Shown: positions 50,508-61,185 of the stretch, in pieces
How the letters are laid out: every line of letters begins with the position of its first letter
Position numbering within the stretch: position 1 is the stretch's first letter
Source of the DNA: CBDEGK01 sp965237855
GTDB lineage: Bacteria; Pseudomonadota; Gammaproteobacteria; Pseudomonadales; Halieaceae
Reading direction: 5' to 3'
Assembly (NCBI GenBank): GCA_965237855.1
Contig: CBDEGK010000003.1
Coordinates: 620,001 to 684,000 of the forward strand
Length of the DNA: 64,000 nucleotides
Translations under genes and position numbers: made by a program
The notes under the pieces: model-generated
What the model was told of the DNA's origin: nothing
Databases searched by the model: none
What the model saw: only the letters and a program-made list of their open reading frames with translations

Positions 50508-51576
50508 TAGCTTATGTCTGCTGGCAGTTTTGTCACTGTCGGCCGCCGCGGATAACAGTTATTCCCATAGGTTTGCCGACCTGGCCTTGAGTTGTATCCA
50601 CCAAGAGTATCCCAACCACATCCTCCACCACGTTACTCGTTCTGGTCAGATGCGGGAGCCCCGTGAGCTCTACCCGGCCTTTTATGGTTGTTTTGACTGG
50701 CATTCTTCGGTGCATGGCCATTGGTTGCTGACGCGTCTACTCAACGGGTATAGCCAGGGCCTGGATCAACATAAAATCAAGACCGCGATGAGCGGCAGTT
50801 TTACTGAAGACAGGCTGGCAGGTGAAGTGCTGTATTTCAATGGTGAAGACCGAGCTGGCTTCGAGCGGCCCTATGGTCGCGCCTGGTTTCTGCAGCTAAC
50901 CGCTGAATTGCGCGAGTGGGATAGCCCGGAGGCACGCGACTGGCTGCAAGCGCTGCTTCCGCTGGAGCAGGTGATTGTTGAGCAAACCATGTCCTGGCTG
51001 CCCAATCTCACTTATCCCATTCGCAGTGGCACTCACAGCCAAACCGCCTTCGCCTTTGGCCTGATGCTTGATTCGGCCCGTATCGCAGAAAACCTGGAGT
51101 TCGAACAATTACTGGTTGCCAGAATTCGCGAGTTTTACCTGGACGACCGAGTCTGTCCTCTTGACTACGAACCCTCCGGCGAGGATTTCTTGTCGCCGTG
51201 CTTGATGGAGGCAGATCTGGTTCGACGGGTTATGCCGGTGGCAGACTTCTCCCGTTGGCTAACCGAGTTTCTTCCTGAGATTCCCGATGATGGCGGGAAT
51301 GACTGGTTGACCATCGGTGTTGTTCTGGACCCTACAGATGGCAAGCTAGTGCACTTGGATGGACTCAACCTGTCCAGGGCCTGGGCCCTGCACAATATTG
51401 CTGATTCCTTACCAGATTCAGATCGGCGCATAAATGCGCTGCGTGCCAGTGCCGAGCTTCACAGTACGGCGGGCCTGGCTTCTGTCACTGGGGAGCACTA
51501 TGCGGGCGGGCACTGGCTGGCGAGTTTTGCGATCTATCTACTCAGTCATAGAGGTGCGGCATTGGCAGGGCATTAG
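50497..51576 (+). CDS. DUF2891 family exported protein
   Basis: A 359-residue protein from GTG 50497 with a signal peptide (KASSLCLLAVLSLSAAA). It has DUF2891 features: HPAFYG-like LYPAFYGCFDWHSSVHGHW near residues 58-76, GRAWFLQL, SGTHSQTAFAFGLMLD and a final EHYAGGHWLASFA. The alpha/alpha-toroid-like pattern suggests a periplasmic glycan-active or related enzyme, but no reaction is known. Third gene of the antiporter/DUF1653/DUF2891 run. The 159 bases after it hold no gene or clear terminator. Confidence 0.85.
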   Translation: MKASSLCLLAVLSLSAAADNSYSHRFADLALSCIHQEYPNHILHHVTRSGQMREPRELYPAFYGCFDWHSSVHGHWLLTRLLNGYSQGLDQHKIKTAMSGSFTEDRLAGEVLYFNGEDRAGFERPYGRAWFLQLTAELREWDSPEARDWLQALLPLEQVIVEQTMSWLPNLTYPIRSGTHSQTAFAFGLMLDSARIAENLEFEQLLVARIREFYLDDRVCPLDYEPSGEDFLSPCLMEADLVRRVMPVADFSRWLTEFLPEIPDDGGNDWLTIGVVLDPTDGKLVHLDGLNLSRAWALHNIADSLPDSDRRINALRASAELHSTAGLASVTGEHYAGGHWLASFAIYLLSHRGAALAGH

Positions 51577-51735
51577 AAACACAAATCGACATTTGCGGCT
51601 GCCAGATACTCTATAGCAGATGTAATGCTAATAGTCCTGGTGGAACTTTTCTTCGGCGAGAATTGCTCGACGGTAACCCGTTGATGCGCCAATGAAAACG
51701 GATCGAAGTCTTGAGTTAACGCGAGATTTTGATAA

Positions 51736-51811
51736 TGGTGCCCGGGGGCGGAATCGAACCACCGACACGAGGATTTTCAATCCACTGCTCTACCGACTGA
51801 GCTACCCGGGC
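51736..51811 (-). tRNA. tRNA-Phe (GAA)
   Basis: The 76-base minus-strand sequence folds into a full cloverleaf: acceptor GCCCGGG/CCCGGGC, D-arm GCTC/GAGC, anticodon loop TTGAAAA with GAA, variable loop GTGTC, T-arm GGTGG/CCGCC, and an encoded CCA end. In the anticodon stem the 28-42 pair is T against T, a mismatch where most relatives pair. Confidence 0.97.
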
Positions 51812-51847
51812 GTGTCTTACAGACCTCGCAGGACGCGAGAGGCGCGT

Positions 51848-51876
51848 ATTAAACCCGCTGAGGCATGGAGAGTCAA
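51848..51876 (-). promoter_or_regulatory. Promoter of tRNA-Phe
   Basis: On the minus strand TTGACT (51871-51876) and TTTAAT (51848-51853) are 17 bases apart, a good sigma-70 promoter about 30 bases upstream of the mature tRNA. The bases after the -10 are G/C-rich, as in stringently controlled stable-RNA promoters. The -35 overlaps the end of yggX. Confidence 0.65.
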
Positions 51877-52154
51877 GAGTCCTGGTTGCTGGGCGGAACG
51901 TAGCCCTCGGCCTGGTCGTATTCCTGCCCGGAGAGGAACTTGTCCATCTCTTCCTGCAGGTACTTACGCGATTCCGCATCCACCATATTCAGGTGTTTTT
52001 CATTGATCAGCATGGTCTGGTGGGCCTGCCATTCTGTCCAGGCCTGTTTGGACACGTTGTTGAAGATATCCTCACCCTTGGGGCCGGGGTAGGGGGGAGC
52101 ATCTAGCCCTTCCATTTCCTTCTGATACTTTTTGCAGAATACTGATCTGGCCAT
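51873..52154 (-). CDS. yggX: Fe(2+)-trafficking / oxidative damage protection protein YggX
   Basis: A 93-residue protein with [20 protein letters not shown] and the conserved cysteine near residue 7, [21 protein letters not shown] and LINEKHLNM, matching YggX along its whole length. It helps protect iron-sulfur clusters from oxidants. It lies nine bases after mutY, whose product carries an iron-sulfur cluster; this pair is common in gammaproteobacteria. Confidence 0.97.
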   Translation of the reverse strand: MARSVFCKKYQKEMEGLDAPPYPGPKGEDIFNNVSKQAWTEWQAHQTMLINEKHLNMVDAESRKYLQEEMDKFLSGQEYDQAEGYVPPSNQDS

Positions 52155-52163
52155 CGTAAAAAC

Positions 52164-53216
52164 CTAATTGTTCAATAATTTCATTAGCTTAGAGGTCGGC
52201 TTCGGCAGCCCGACCGGTTTTGGTTGGCTGAGGTTATACCAGAGCTTTGTTCCAGCTTCCATGATACCTGATTTGACAGGATTCACTTGTACCTGCAATG
52301 GCTCGATGTCCAGGTGATAGTGACTGAAGGTATGGCGCAGAGTCGCCAATGCGGAGACAGATTGTTCTTCGCCCAGGTGATCCCGGCAGAAGTCCAGGGC
52401 CGCCTCTTTGCTGGGAAACTCGGGGAAGCTCCACAATCCTCCCCAAATTCCGGAACTCGGGCGTTTTTCCAGGAAAATTTCTGACTCTGGATTGACCGCG
52501 AGCAACATCACCGTTGATTTCACCGGCAGTTTTTTGCGCGGTTTGCGGCCGGGAAATTCAGCCTGCCGCGAATGCTGGTGTGCGAGACATGTCCCTACCA
52601 ATGGACACGCGGGGCAATCGGGTTCACTGCGTACACACAGGGTTGCACCCAGGTCCATCATGGCCTGGCTGTAATCCCGGCAACGCTCTGTCGGGGCATA
52701 CTTTTCCGCGACTTCCCAGAGTTCCCTCAATACCTCAATCTTGCCGGGCCAGCCTGCTATCGCCTGGTGACGAGCCAGTACGCGTTTTACATTACCGTCC
52801 AGAATTGCTGCCGGTTGTTCGAAGGCGATGCTCCTGATCGCGCCAGCGGTGGAGCGCCCAATTCCGGGTAGTTCTGCCAACTCCTCAAGCGCTGTGGGGA
52901 ATTCGCCCCCATGCTCCAGGCATACCTGTTTGGCGGCCTTGTGGAGATTGCGTGCCCGAGCGTAATAACCTAGCCCGGTCCAGAGGTGCAACACCAGGTC
53001 CTCGGGCGCATTGGCCAGATCATGCACCGTCGGCAATTCAGTCATGAGGCGCTCGAAATAGGGTATGACCGTGGTCACCTGGGTCTGCTGCAACATGATC
53101 TCTGAGACCCACACCCGGTACGGGTTGATATCATGCTGCCAGGGCAGATCCTTGCGGCCGTGATCGTCGTACCACGCCAGCACGGCGTCGTGGAATTGTG
53201 CTGCTGTCAGTCCCAA
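52164..53216 (-). CDS. mutY: A/G-specific adenine DNA glycosylase MutY
   Basis: A 350-residue base-excision repair enzyme that removes adenine opposite 8-oxoguanine. It has the catalytic Glu in [20 protein letters not shown], helix-hairpin-helix [12 protein letters not shown], the Asp of [12 protein letters not shown], the 4Fe-4S ligands as C-x6-C-x2-C-x5-C ([18 protein letters not shown]), and a C-terminal NUDIX-like domain for 8-oxoG recognition ([18 protein letters not shown]). Divergent from hisB; heads the mutY-yggX operon. Confidence 0.97.
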   Translation of the reverse strand: MGLTAAQFHDAVLAWYDDHGRKDLPWQHDINPYRVWVSEIMLQQTQVTTVIPYFERLMTELPTVHDLANAPEDLVLHLWTGLGYYARARNLHKAAKQVCLEHGGEFPTALEELAELPGIGRSTAGAIRSIAFEQPAAILDGNVKRVLARHQAIAGWPGKIEVLRELWEVAEKYAPTERCRDYSQAMMDLGATLCVRSEPDCPACPLVGTCLAHQHSRQAEFPGRKPRKKLPVKSTVMLLAVNPESEIFLEKRPSSGIWGGLWSFPEFPSKEAALDFCRDHLGEEQSVSALATLRHTFSHYHLDIEPLQVQVNPVKSGIMEAGTKLWYNLSQPKPVGLPKPTSKLMKLLNN

Positions 53217-53299
53217 GACCTGGTATTCCTCTACTTTTCCTCTAGGTAGGGGTGTGAATTGTACTGGAACCCGGCCGTGTATTGGGGCCAGCGTTCTTC

Positions 53300-53305
53300 T
53301 ATAAT
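53300..53305 (+). promoter_or_regulatory. -10 element of the hisBHAF operon
   Basis: A consensus TATAAT lies 39 bases before the hisB start codon in the mutY-hisB gap. The -35 region is weak (GTGTAT at 17-base spacing). No his leader peptide or attenuator is visible in the short leader. Confidence 0.5.
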
Positions 53306-53343
53306 GCGGGGTTTTCCCACAATAGTCTCAATTGGAGAGGCAC

Positions 53344-53937
53344 ATGGCCCAGCGTACGGCTACGGTGACGCGCGATACCCTCGAAACCCAGATCACGGTT
53401 AGCGTGAACCTGGATGGCAGCGGTGTAGCCAATTTCGATACCGGCATCCCCTTCCTGGAGCATATGCTCGACCAGATCGCCCGCCACGGTTTGATAGATC
53501 TCGATATCAAGGCCGTGGGCGATACGCATATCGATGACCACCACACGGTGGAAGATATTGGTATTACCATCGGCCAGGCTGTGGCCCAGGCTGTGGGTGA
53601 CAAGAAGGGCATTGTCCGCTATGGCCATGCCTATGTGCCACTGGACGAGGCCCTGTCGCGAGTGGTGGTCGATTTTTCCGGGCGCCCGGGGCTGGAGTTC
53701 CATGTGCCGTTTACCCGTGGCCGTGTTGGTGACTTTGATGTCGACCTGTTCCACGAGTTTTTCCAGGGTTTCATTAATCACGCCAATGTCACGCTACACG
53801 TGGAGAATTTGCGCGGTGATAACACGCACCACCAGGTGGAAACGGTGTTTAAGGCCTTCGGTCGCGCGCTGCGCATGGCGCTGGCAGAAGATCCTCGTAT
53901 GGCCGGTGTGACACCCTCCACCAAAGGCGTGCTGTAG
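53344..53937 (+). CDS. hisB: Imidazoleglycerol-phosphate dehydratase HisB
   Basis: A 197-residue monofunctional enzyme for the sixth step of histidine synthesis, without the phosphatase domain found in enteric HisB. It has the metal-binding [16 protein letters not shown] and [20 protein letters not shown]. Start at ATG 53344, as GGAGAGG lies five bases upstream; the frame extends 12 bases further to a TTG. First of four his genes. Confidence 0.97.
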   Translation: MAQRTATVTRDTLETQITVSVNLDGSGVANFDTGIPFLEHMLDQIARHGLIDLDIKAVGDTHIDDHHTVEDIGITIGQAVAQAVGDKKGIVRYGHAYVPLDEALSRVVVDFSGRPGLEFHVPFTRGRVGDFDVDLFHEFFQGFINHANVTLHVENLRGDNTHHQVETVFKAFGRALRMALAEDPRMAGVTPSTKGVL

Positions 53938-53947
53938 AACCAAAGCC

Positions 53948-54598
53948 ATGGCTAATGAACTGGTTGCCGTTATCGACTACGGCATGGGAAATTTGCATTC
54001 TGTTGCGAGCGCGTTGAAACACGCGGGAGCGTCACAGGTGGTGGTTACCCATGACCACAACGTGATCCGCGATGCCGATCGGGTAATTTTCCCCGGTGTG
54101 GGAGCAATCCGCGATTGTATGGCGGAAATTCGGCGCCTGCATTGCGACGAAATGCTGCAGGACGTGCTTGAGCAGCAAAAGCCCGTGCTCGCCATTTGTG
54201 TGGGATTGCAGGCCATGATGAGTAGTAGCGAGGAAAATGAGGGAGTTGACTGTCTCGACATGATCCCCGGCGAGGTCCGTTTCTTTGGCGACCCGCTGTT
54301 AGATCAAGAGGGGGGACGGCTCAAGGTTCCCCACATGGGCTGGAACCGGGTACATCAGGATCGGCAGCACCCGCTTTGGCATGACATTGAGCAAGACACC
54401 CGCTTCTATTTTGTGCACAGCTACTATGTTCACACGCGCGACAGGTCGCTGGTTGCCGGTAGTACCGACTATGGCGTGAGTATTGATGCGGCTCTGTCCC
54501 GAGACAACCTTTTCGCGGTGCAGTTTCACCCGGAGAAAAGCCATACGGCCGGATTGCAGTTGTTGCACAACTTCCTGGCCTGGACTGGCGAGGTATAG
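53948..54598 (+). CDS. hisH: Imidazole glycerol phosphate synthase glutaminase subunit HisH
   Basis: A 216-residue class I glutaminase: [10 protein letters not shown], nucleophile Cys84 in [11 protein letters not shown], and the His-Glu pair in [11 protein letters not shown]. It supplies ammonia through a channel to HisF. Starts ten bases after hisB. Confidence 0.97.
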   Translation: MANELVAVIDYGMGNLHSVASALKHAGASQVVVTHDHNVIRDADRVIFPGVGAIRDCMAEIRRLHCDEMLQDVLEQQKPVLAICVGLQAMMSSSEENEGVDCLDMIPGEVRFFGDPLLDQEGGRLKVPHMGWNRVHQDRQHPLWHDIEQDTRFYFVHSYYVHTRDRSLVAGSTDYGVSIDAALSRDNLFAVQFHPEKSHTAGLQLLHNFLAWTGEV

Positions 54599-54601
54599 AA
54601 C

Positions 54602-55348
54602 ATGCTGATTATTCCCGCTATTGACCTGAAAGACGGCGCCTGCGTGCGCCTGCGCCAGGGGCTGATGGATGATTCCACGGTCTTCTCTGACGATCCGGTG
54701 GCCATGGCTGCACGCTGGGTGGAGGCCGGTTGCCGCCGTCTGCACCTGGTGGATCTCAACGGTGCATTTGCTGGCGAACCGGTTAACGGAGACGTGGTTA
54801 TCGCCATAGCAGCGGCGTTTCCGCAATTACCGATCCAGATCGGTGGAGGCATCCGTGATCTGGCCACGATTGAACACTACGTTTCGGCCGGCGTCAGCTA
54901 TGTCATTATCGGCACCAAAGCGGTGAAGGAGCCCGAATTTGTCAGTGAAGCCTGCCGTGCTTTTCCCGGAAAGATCATCGTTGGCCTGGATGCCAAAGAT
55001 GGCCTGGTCGCCACCGATGGTTGGGCAGAAGTCAGTGAAATTCAGGCGGCTGACCTGGCGCGCAGATATCAAGATGACGGGGTTTCGGCCATTGTATACA
55101 CGGATATCGCCCGCGACGGCATGATGCAGGGCGTAAACGTAGAGGCGACAGTAGCCATGGCGCAGGCCTCCAGCATCCCCGTAATTGCCTCAGGCGGCAT
55201 CACCAATATAGATGATATTCGTGCACTGGCAAATCAGGCAGAGGTCGGTATTAGCGGCGCGATTACCGGCAGGGCTATTTATGAAGGCAGCCTGGATGTT
55301 GCAGAAGCGCAGCAGCTGGCTGATCAAATAGTCGGGGCAGCCGCATAA
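54602..55348 (+). CDS. hisA: Phosphoribosylformimino-5-aminoimidazole carboxamide ribotide isomerase HisA
   Basis: A 248-residue beta-alpha barrel with [18 protein letters not shown] (catalytic Asp8), [15 protein letters not shown] and [13 protein letters not shown] (second catalytic Asp). Performs the Amadori rearrangement of ProFAR to PRFAR, the substrate of HisHF. Overlaps hisF by one base. Confidence 0.97.
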   Translation: MLIIPAIDLKDGACVRLRQGLMDDSTVFSDDPVAMAARWVEAGCRRLHLVDLNGAFAGEPVNGDVVIAIAAAFPQLPIQIGGGIRDLATIEHYVSAGVSYVIIGTKAVKEPEFVSEACRAFPGKIIVGLDAKDGLVATDGWAEVSEIQAADLARRYQDDGVSAIVYTDIARDGMMQGVNVEATVAMAQASSIPVIASGGITNIDDIRALANQAEVGISGAITGRAIYEGSLDVAEAQQLADQIVGAAA

Positions 55349-56121
55349 TGGGCCTCGCCAAACGTATTATTCCCTGCCTGGACGTCGAGGCCGGTCGCGT
55401 GGTGAAGGGCGTCAATTTTGTCGATATTCGCGATGCCGGCGACCCCGTCGAAGTGGCCAAGCGCTACAACGAGCATGGCGCGGACGAAATTACCTTTCTC
55501 GATATTACCGCCAGTCATGAGCAACGGGACACTACCGTGCACATGGTTGAGCGGATTGCCGAGGAAGTGTTTATTCCGTTGACCGTGGGCGGTGGCATTC
55601 GGAAAATCGAAGATATCCGCTTAATGCTCAATGCCGGCGCCGACAAAGTCAGCATCAATACCGCGGCCATCCACAACCCTCAACTGGTGCAGGAATCCGC
55701 CGCGCGCTTTGGCTCCCAGTGTATCGTGGTAGCCATCGATGCCAAGCGGGTCGCCGACGTCGATGGCCAGCCTCGCTGGGAGATTTTTACCCACGGTGGT
55801 CGCAAGCCGACGGGTATTAACGCGGTGGAGTGGGCGGAGAAAATGGCGGCGCTGGGTGCCGGTGAAATACTACTGACCAGTATGGACCGGGACGGCACCC
55901 GGGATGGCTTTGAACTGGATGTCACCCGCGCCATTACCGATGCGGTGAATATCCCGGTGATTGCCTCGGGCGGTGTCGGTAACCTGGATCACCTGGTGGA
56001 TGGTGTGCTGAAGGGCGGCGCCGATGCCGTGCTGGCCGCCAGCATCTTCCACTTTGGCGAGTACACCGTGCCGGAAGCCAAGGCCTATATGGCCGAACGC
56101 GGCATCGAGGTGCGTCTCTAG
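55348..56121 (+). CDS. hisF: Imidazole glycerol phosphate synthase cyclase subunit HisF
   Basis: A 257-residue barrel with [19 protein letters not shown] (catalytic Asp11), [18 protein letters not shown] (catalytic Asp near 130) and [11 protein letters not shown]. With HisH it forms imidazole glycerol phosphate and AICAR. Last gene of the his run; its stop overlaps the convergent deacetylase gene by four bases. Confidence 0.97.
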   Translation: MGLAKRIIPCLDVEAGRVVKGVNFVDIRDAGDPVEVAKRYNEHGADEITFLDITASHEQRDTTVHMVERIAEEVFIPLTVGGGIRKIEDIRLMLNAGADKVSINTAAIHNPQLVQESAARFGSQCIVVAIDAKRVADVDGQPRWEIFTHGGRKPTGINAVEWAEKMAALGAGEILLTSMDRDGTRDGFELDVTRAITDAVNIPVIASGGVGNLDHLVDGVLKGGADAVLAASIFHFGEYTVPEAKAYMAERGIEVRL

Positions 56122-56945
56122 TCCAGGTTTGCCCTTGTATCTAAAGTGCTGGCGGCTAACTCTTGGGCCAGCACTTCGGACACCAGCGCCAGCCTGAAAC
56201 CCTGCTCTGCCAGTCCTGGCAATTTGCGTTCAAGATAGTTCAGCGTTACCGGATAGGGGTGGCCAATAGCGACCGCCATACCCTCCGTGCGAGCAAGTTC
56301 CAGCAATTTTCGAAATTGCTGGTCTACCGCGCCTTCTTCCTGGACATTGTCCAGAAAAACACGGCGCGACAAATGCGGTACCTTGTAATCCTGCGCCACC
56401 TCAGCGGCGACAGTATCGACGCTGGTACGGCTGTCTATAAAATACAGATTCTGGGCGGCCAGACTTTGCATCAACCATTCCATGGGCTTGCGCTGGGTGG
56501 TGAGCTCACTGCCCATGTGATTGCTGACGCCGCGCACATGCGGCGTGCTGGCGATAGAATGGTTCAAGCTGTCGCGAAACACTTGTTCTGGCATTTGGCT
56601 GGTGAGGGCCCCGGGCCCCAGCCGCTTATTGATTGAATTACTCATCGGCGCGTGCAGGATGACTTCTTTACCGGCAGCGGGCGCCATCTTGGACAGGATT
56701 TCTGCGTTGGGGGTGTGCGGCAGTACGCCGAGATTGAGTTTGCCGGGTAACTGCAGAACGCGAATGCCGGTCAGCAGGTGATTGCCAATATCGTCGAGAA
56801 TTATCACCACAACCGGGTGCTGGCTGTTTGCCTCAGAGTCGGCGGTCATTGCTGTTTGGGGTTGCCACAAAAACAGGGTCAGGCCGATGATGGGTCCAGC
56901 GGACAGCGCGCGCAGGAGGCTAGAGAGCATTCTGCTGCTGAGCAT
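56118..56945 (-). CDS. Divergent polysaccharide deacetylase family protein
   Basis: A 275-residue exported protein with N-terminal hydrophobic segment [18 protein letters not shown] and the NodB-like barrel of the divergent polysaccharide deacetylase family (YibQ): [33 protein letters not shown] and [12 protein letters not shown]. Members are periplasmic; their substrate, perhaps peptidoglycan or exopolysaccharide, is unsettled. The start overlaps the protease gene by 26 bases, so the two are co-translated. Downstream of envC and ctp in a cell-envelope operon. Confidence 0.9.
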   Translation of the reverse strand: MLSSRMLSSLLRALSAGPIIGLTLFLWQPQTAMTADSEANSQHPVVVIILDDIGNHLLTGIRVLQLPGKLNLGVLPHTPNAEILSKMAPAAGKEVILHAPMSNSINKRLGPGALTSQMPEQVFRDSLNHSIASTPHVRGVSNHMGSELTTQRKPMEWLMQSLAAQNLYFIDSRTSVDTVAAEVAQDYKVPHLSRRVFLDNVQEEGAVDQQFRKLLELARTEGMAVAIGHPYPVTLNYLERKLPGLAEQGFRLALVSEVLAQELAASTLDTRANLD

Positions 56946-58269
56946 TGTACAGACCCAGTATGTGCAGACCCTTGAGCAGGGTCAGTGCTTCGTACAGCTG
57001 ATTATCTTTGCTTAGCAACTCATTGGGCGCTCGTTTGCTGTTGACTCTCTCATCGTCAGAGTTGTCATTGGCATTGTCCAGGTGGCGATTGAGATCCGCC
57101 TCGCTGATACGCGGTGGCAGGTTTTCGAAGGCGGTGACTCGGGCGCGCTCCACCTCAATATCGGGCTTGATTCCCTGGGCCTGGATAGAACGGCCATTGG
57201 GTGTGAAATAGAGGGCAGTAGTCAATTTGATGGCCCGCTCCTCCGACAGCGGCATGATTGTTTGCACGGATCCCTTGCCAAAACTGTCCGTGCCCATGAC
57301 CACGGCGCGGCGGTGGTCATGCAACGCACCGGCGACAATTTCCGAGGCTGAGGCAGAGCCGCCGTTGATCAACACAACAATAGGCGCACCAGCAATGCTG
57401 TCCAGCGGGGTGGCATTGTAATTGGTCTGGGCGTTGGGCATGCGCCCCTCGGTGTAGACCACGGTTCCCCCTTTGAGGAAGTGTCCGGCGACGTCAACAC
57501 TGGCGCTGAGTACGCCGCCCGGATTGTTACGCAAATCCAGCACCATGCCCTTGAGCTGGTTTTCAGTTTTTAAGGTCTCCAGGGCCTTGGCCAGTTCATC
57601 CCCAGTGGCTTTCTGGAATTGCGCAATACGCAAGTAGGCATAACCGGGCTCCAGCCAACGTTTACGCACGCTGACCACCTGGATGGTGTCGCGTACCAGG
57701 GTCACGGTAAACGGGCTGTTCAAGCCCTCGCGGGCGATCGTCAGGTCGATGCTGCTGCCCTTGGGGCCGCGCATGATTTCTATCGCCTCATTCAGGCTCA
57801 GGCCTTTCGCTGGCTGCTTGTCCAGTTTGAGAATGACGTCGCCGCTTTCCAGCCCGGCCCGGTCCGCGGGAGTGTCATCAATGGGAGATATAATCTTGAC
57901 GAAGCCATTCTCCATGCCGACCTCCAGTCCCAGGCCGGAAAATTCACCCTTGGTGCTGGTCTGCAGATCGTCGAAGTCATCGGCGTCAAGATACACCGAA
58001 TGGGGGTCAAGGCCAGACAACATGCCCCGAATGGCATATTCCAACAGGGTTTTGTCATCGACCTCCTCAACATAACCCAGCCGAATCTGGTTGAATACGT
58101 CGGCAAATGTACGCAATTCGTGCAGCGGCAAAGCGGCGGCTTGCGGCGCCTCGTTGGCCGCCAAAAGAGGGGGAATGGCGCCCACCAGAGCCGCCAGGAG
58201 GAACCCGGCGCTGGCAAAAAATCGCGGCAATAAATTCTTCATAGTGAATGCCAATCTCGCGTACAGCAT
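56920..58269 (-). CDS. S41-family carboxy-terminal processing protease
   Basis: A 449-residue protease with signal sequence (FFASAGFLLAALVGAIPPLLA), N-terminal helical part, PDZ domain at about 105-190 (GLGLEVGMENGFVKIISPID) and the S41 catalytic core. The Ser is in NGGSASASEIVAG and the Lys in GTDSFGKGSVQT. It is a periplasmic CtpA-type enzyme that trims proteins or peptidoglycan hydrolases. AGGG precedes ATG 58269; an inner ATG at 58242 would give a shorter signal peptide. Follows envC by 22 bases. Confidence 0.95.
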   Translation of the reverse strand: MLYARLAFTMKNLLPRFFASAGFLLAALVGAIPPLLAANEAPQAAALPLHELRTFADVFNQIRLGYVEEVDDKTLLEYAIRGMLSGLDPHSVYLDADDFDDLQTSTKGEFSGLGLEVGMENGFVKIISPIDDTPADRAGLESGDVILKLDKQPAKGLSLNEAIEIMRGPKGSSIDLTIAREGLNSPFTVTLVRDTIQVVSVRKRWLEPGYAYLRIAQFQKATGDELAKALETLKTENQLKGMVLDLRNNPGGVLSASVDVAGHFLKGGTVVYTEGRMPNAQTNYNATPLDSIAGAPIVVLINGGSASASEIVAGALHDHRRAVVMGTDSFGKGSVQTIMPLSEERAIKLTTALYFTPNGRSIQAQGIKPDIEVERARVTAFENLPPRISEADLNRHLDNANDNSDDERVNSKRAPNELLSKDNQLYEALTLLKGLHILGLYNAQQQNAL

Positions 58270-58291
58270 AGTTTACCCTATTGTGCCCATC

Positions 58292-59455
58292 TTAGCCGTT
58301 TTGTAGCCAGGAGTGGGGATCAGTCGGTTTGCCATTTTCCCGAATCTCGAAGTATAGGGCCGCCTGGTTCTGGCCGCCGCTGTTACCCACGGTACTGATG
58401 GCCGCCCCCGCCGTAACCCATTCGCCTACCTCCCTCAACAGTGCCTGATTGTGGGCATATAAGCTCATATATCCGTCACCGTGATCAATGATTAGCAGCA
58501 GGCCAGAACCGCGGAACCAGTCTGCAAATACCACCCTGCCGTGATGAATGGCACTGACGGTGGCACCTTCATCGGCGGGGATCGACAAACCCTGCCACTT
58601 CAGGCCACCGTTGCGCCGACCTCCATAGCGGTTGCTGGGTTTTCCATGCAACGGCCAAGGCATGCCCCCCCTCAACTCGGGGAAGGGTTGGTAGGCTTCT
58701 GGTGTTGCCATATCGGCAACCGCTTCTATTATGAGTTCCAGCAGGCGTTCCAGTTCCGCCCGGTCGGCTGACATTTTTTTCAGACGCTCGTCCTTGGTCT
58801 TAATACTCGCGTTCAGACTCGCCAGGTGTTGCTGGCGAAGTTGTTTGCCGGCCAGCAGCTTTTGCCGCTGCAACTGCAAGATTTGCCCGGTCCGCTGTAG
58901 CTGATCTGCCGTCGCCGATATCTCAGGCTCGAGCGCATCGAGACGGGCGAGCGTGCCCAGGTACTGCTCAATATTTTGTTTGCGGGCTTCATAGAAGTAC
59001 TCGTAGTAGCCCATGGAACGGGCCAGGGTGTCGGGTTGCTCTTGGTTCAACAGTATCTTGAGTTGGCTCTGTCGACCCATCTGGTAGGCGGTCTGCAGTT
59101 CCCGCGTTATCAGCTCCTGCTGTTGGCCACGGGCCAGCAGGAGTTCTTCGCGCTGGGTTTTCAGCTCAGCCAGCTGATTCCTGGTCCAATCCAGCTTCTC
59201 GTGAGTTTGCTGAATATCCGTTTGTAACTGGCCAATGGCGATTTCAGATTTGCGCAATGTCTGCTGCAGGCTGCCTTGTTCTAACTTGTCGCTTTGCAGT
59301 TCTTGGCTGAGGTTGGCCATGTCTCGCTTGAGCTGCTCGAGTTGGGCTCGGGTCTGTGTCTCCTCATCTGCAGATACGGTTGATATCAGCCCTATCGACA
59401 AGACAAGAAGGGCCGGGGCAACCCCGGTAAATGCTTGCAATAGGGCTCGAATCAA
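58292..59455 (-). CDS. envC: Murein hydrolase activator EnvC
   Basis: A 387-residue exported protein with a signal segment, a coiled coil at about 30-250 and a C-terminal LytM/M23 domain. The LytM zinc residues are missing: the first metal motif reads RRNGGLKWQGL and the HxH motif reads ALYFEIR. That is the expected inactive state of EnvC, which activates amidases AmiA/AmiB at the division septum instead of cutting itself. Placed five bases after gpmI and before the ctp protease. Confidence 0.95.
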   Translation of the reverse strand: MIRALLQAFTGVAPALLVLSIGLISTVSADEETQTRAQLEQLKRDMANLSQELQSDKLEQGSLQQTLRKSEIAIGQLQTDIQQTHEKLDWTRNQLAELKTQREELLLARGQQQELITRELQTAYQMGRQSQLKILLNQEQPDTLARSMGYYEYFYEARKQNIEQYLGTLARLDALEPEISATADQLQRTGQILQLQRQKLLAGKQLRQQHLASLNASIKTKDERLKKMSADRAELERLLELIIEAVADMATPEAYQPFPELRGGMPWPLHGKPSNRYGGRRNGGLKWQGLSIPADEGATVSAIHHGRVVFADWFRGSGLLLIIDHGDGYMSLYAHNQALLREVGEWVTAGAAISTVGNSGGQNQAALYFEIRENGKPTDPHSWLQNG

Positions 59456-59460
59456 AGTGT

Positions 59461-61014
59461 CTACTCCAGTGAGAGCAAGCTGGTGCCGGTCATCTCCAGC
59501 GGTTGTTCTAATTCCATCAACTGGAGCAACGAGGGCGCCACATCTCCAAGCACGCCGGTCCGGTCGGTGAAGCTGAGACGGCGGCCACCAATATAGACCA
59601 GCGGTACGGCTTCGGTTGTGTGCTGGGTGTGATTCTGGCCGGATTCGTGGTCGACCATTTGCTCGCAGTTACCGTGATCTGCTGTCACCAGTGCCTCTGC
59701 GCTGTGCTCGATAATTGCGGCCTCCAGCCTGCCCAGGCATTCGTCCAGCGCTTCAACGGCTCTTATCGCCGCCTGGTAGTTGCCGGTGTGGCCGACCATG
59801 TCGCCGTTTGCGTAGTTGCACACAATCAGGTCGTAATTGCCGCTCGCTATGGCCTCTATCAGTTTGTCGGTCACCTCTGGCGCGCTCATTTCTGGCTGCA
59901 GATCGTAGGTAGCCACATCCGGGGAAGGCACTAAAACCCTGTCCTCACCCGGGTAGCAGGCTTCCTGCCCGCCACTGAAAAAGAAGGTTACGTGGGCGTA
60001 CTTTTCGGTTTCGGCTATGCGCAGCTGTGTTTTGCCCAGATCGGACAGGTACTGGGGCAGTACATTTTCCAGTCTTGCCGGTGCATAGGCACAGCTGGCA
60101 GTAATATCGGCCGCATACTCAGTAGTCATGACGAAATCCGCCAGCGGGGGGGGCTGGCCGCGGTCAAAATCGCTGAAACCGGGGTCGACAAGGGCCCGTG
60201 TGATCTGTCGCGCCCGGTCCGACCGGAAATTCATGAACAGCACGCTGTCACCATCGCCAATCAGCGCGGCGGGATCCCCATCGGCAGAAACCCGGGTCGC
60301 GTTTACAAATTCGTCATCCTCACCACGGTCATAGGCTTGTTGCAGTGCCTCGGTGGCTGATGTTGCCGTGTATTGCGCCTGTCCCTGCGTTAGCAAGGCG
60401 TAGGCCCGCTCAATGCGTTCCCAGCGGTTGTCCCGATCCATGGCGTAGTAGCGGCCAATCACAGTCGCAACCCGTCCACAATTGAGACGGGAAAATAATG
60501 CTTCCGCCGCCTGTAGAGAGGCCGTGGCACTGCGTGGCGGTGTGTCGCGCCCATCCAGAAAAGCATGCAGGTAGACTTGTTTTGCACCACGCGCATGGGC
60601 CATCTCTATGGCGGCATAAATATGACGCTCGTGGCTGTGGACGCCCCCCGGCGACAGCAGCCCAAGAATATGCACGGCACCCTGCTTGGCAATCGCTTTG
60701 TCTATGGCGTTGCAGAAAGCGGGATTTTGCTGAAAGCTGCCATCTTTAATCGCCTGGTCGATGCGGGTCATGTTCTGGTAGACCACGCGCCCGGCCCCCA
60801 GGCTCATGTGACCGACCTCGGAGTTGCCCATTTGACCTTCCGGCAAGCCCACGTCCAGGCCGGAGCCAGATATCAGGGTGTGCGGGCGTTGCTCCCACCA
60901 GCGATCCCATACCTCGGTGTTGGCGTTGGCTATCGCGTTGTTTTCAGTTTCCTCCCGATAGCCCCAGCCATCGAGAATCACCAGCAGCCGGGTGCAGCGT
61001 TGTGTGTCAGTCAT
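59461..61014 (-). CDS. gpmI: 2,3-bisphosphoglycerate-independent phosphoglycerate mutase
   Basis: A 517-residue metalloenzyme of glycolysis that interconverts 3- and 2-phosphoglycerate. It has [10 protein letters not shown] (metal Asp), [14 protein letters not shown] with the phospho-serine nucleophile, and the C-terminal ADHGNCEQM and [14 protein letters not shown] metal sites. Length is typical. First gene of the gpmI-envC-ctp-deacetylase run, divergent from the rhodanese gene. Confidence 0.97.
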   Translation of the reverse strand: MTDTQRCTRLLVILDGWGYREETENNAIANANTEVWDRWWEQRPHTLISGSGLDVGLPEGQMGNSEVGHMSLGAGRVVYQNMTRIDQAIKDGSFQQNPAFCNAIDKAIAKQGAVHILGLLSPGGVHSHERHIYAAIEMAHARGAKQVYLHAFLDGRDTPPRSATASLQAAEALFSRLNCGRVATVIGRYYAMDRDNRWERIERAYALLTQGQAQYTATSATEALQQAYDRGEDDEFVNATRVSADGDPAALIGDGDSVLFMNFRSDRARQITRALVDPGFSDFDRGQPPPLADFVMTTEYAADITASCAYAPARLENVLPQYLSDLGKTQLRIAETEKYAHVTFFFSGGQEACYPGEDRVLVPSPDVATYDLQPEMSAPEVTDKLIEAIASGNYDLIVCNYANGDMVGHTGNYQAAIRAVEALDECLGRLEAAIIEHSAEALVTADHGNCEQMVDHESGQNHTQHTTEAVPLVYIGGRRLSFTDRTGVLGDVAPSLLQLMELEQPLEMTGTSLLSLE

Positions 61015-61104
61015 AACTATGGCTTCGTGGTAGCACTGGGAAAGCGCGAGATTTTACCCTTTATTGCGCCGGAGATCACCGCCGGGAGCGTTTTCAGCGC
61101 GGCA

Positions 61105-61133
61105 AAGACACTTAATAAAAGACACTGTATACT
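61105..61133 (+). promoter_or_regulatory. Sigma-70-like promoter for rhodanese-grxC-secB
   Basis: AAGACA (61105-61110) and TATACT (61128-61133) are exactly 17 bases apart, about 45 bases upstream of the rhodanese start. A small CCC/GGG hairpin lies in the leader. Confidence 0.5.
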
Positions 61134-61185
61134 TGGCGCCCTTTTAGGGACCCCTAATCCGGGTCTCGACACGGTAATCCCCGAT

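Noticed and set aside
51577..51872. Integration site at tRNA-Phe
   Set aside because: No integrase gene, no repeat of the tRNA 3' end and no foreign-looking DNA next to it; both flanks are ordinary chromosomal genes.
60565..61185. Upstream extension of the rhodanese frame
   Set aside because: This part is antisense to gpmI; the membrane-anchor start at 61186 and the promoter at 61105-61133 fit the short form.
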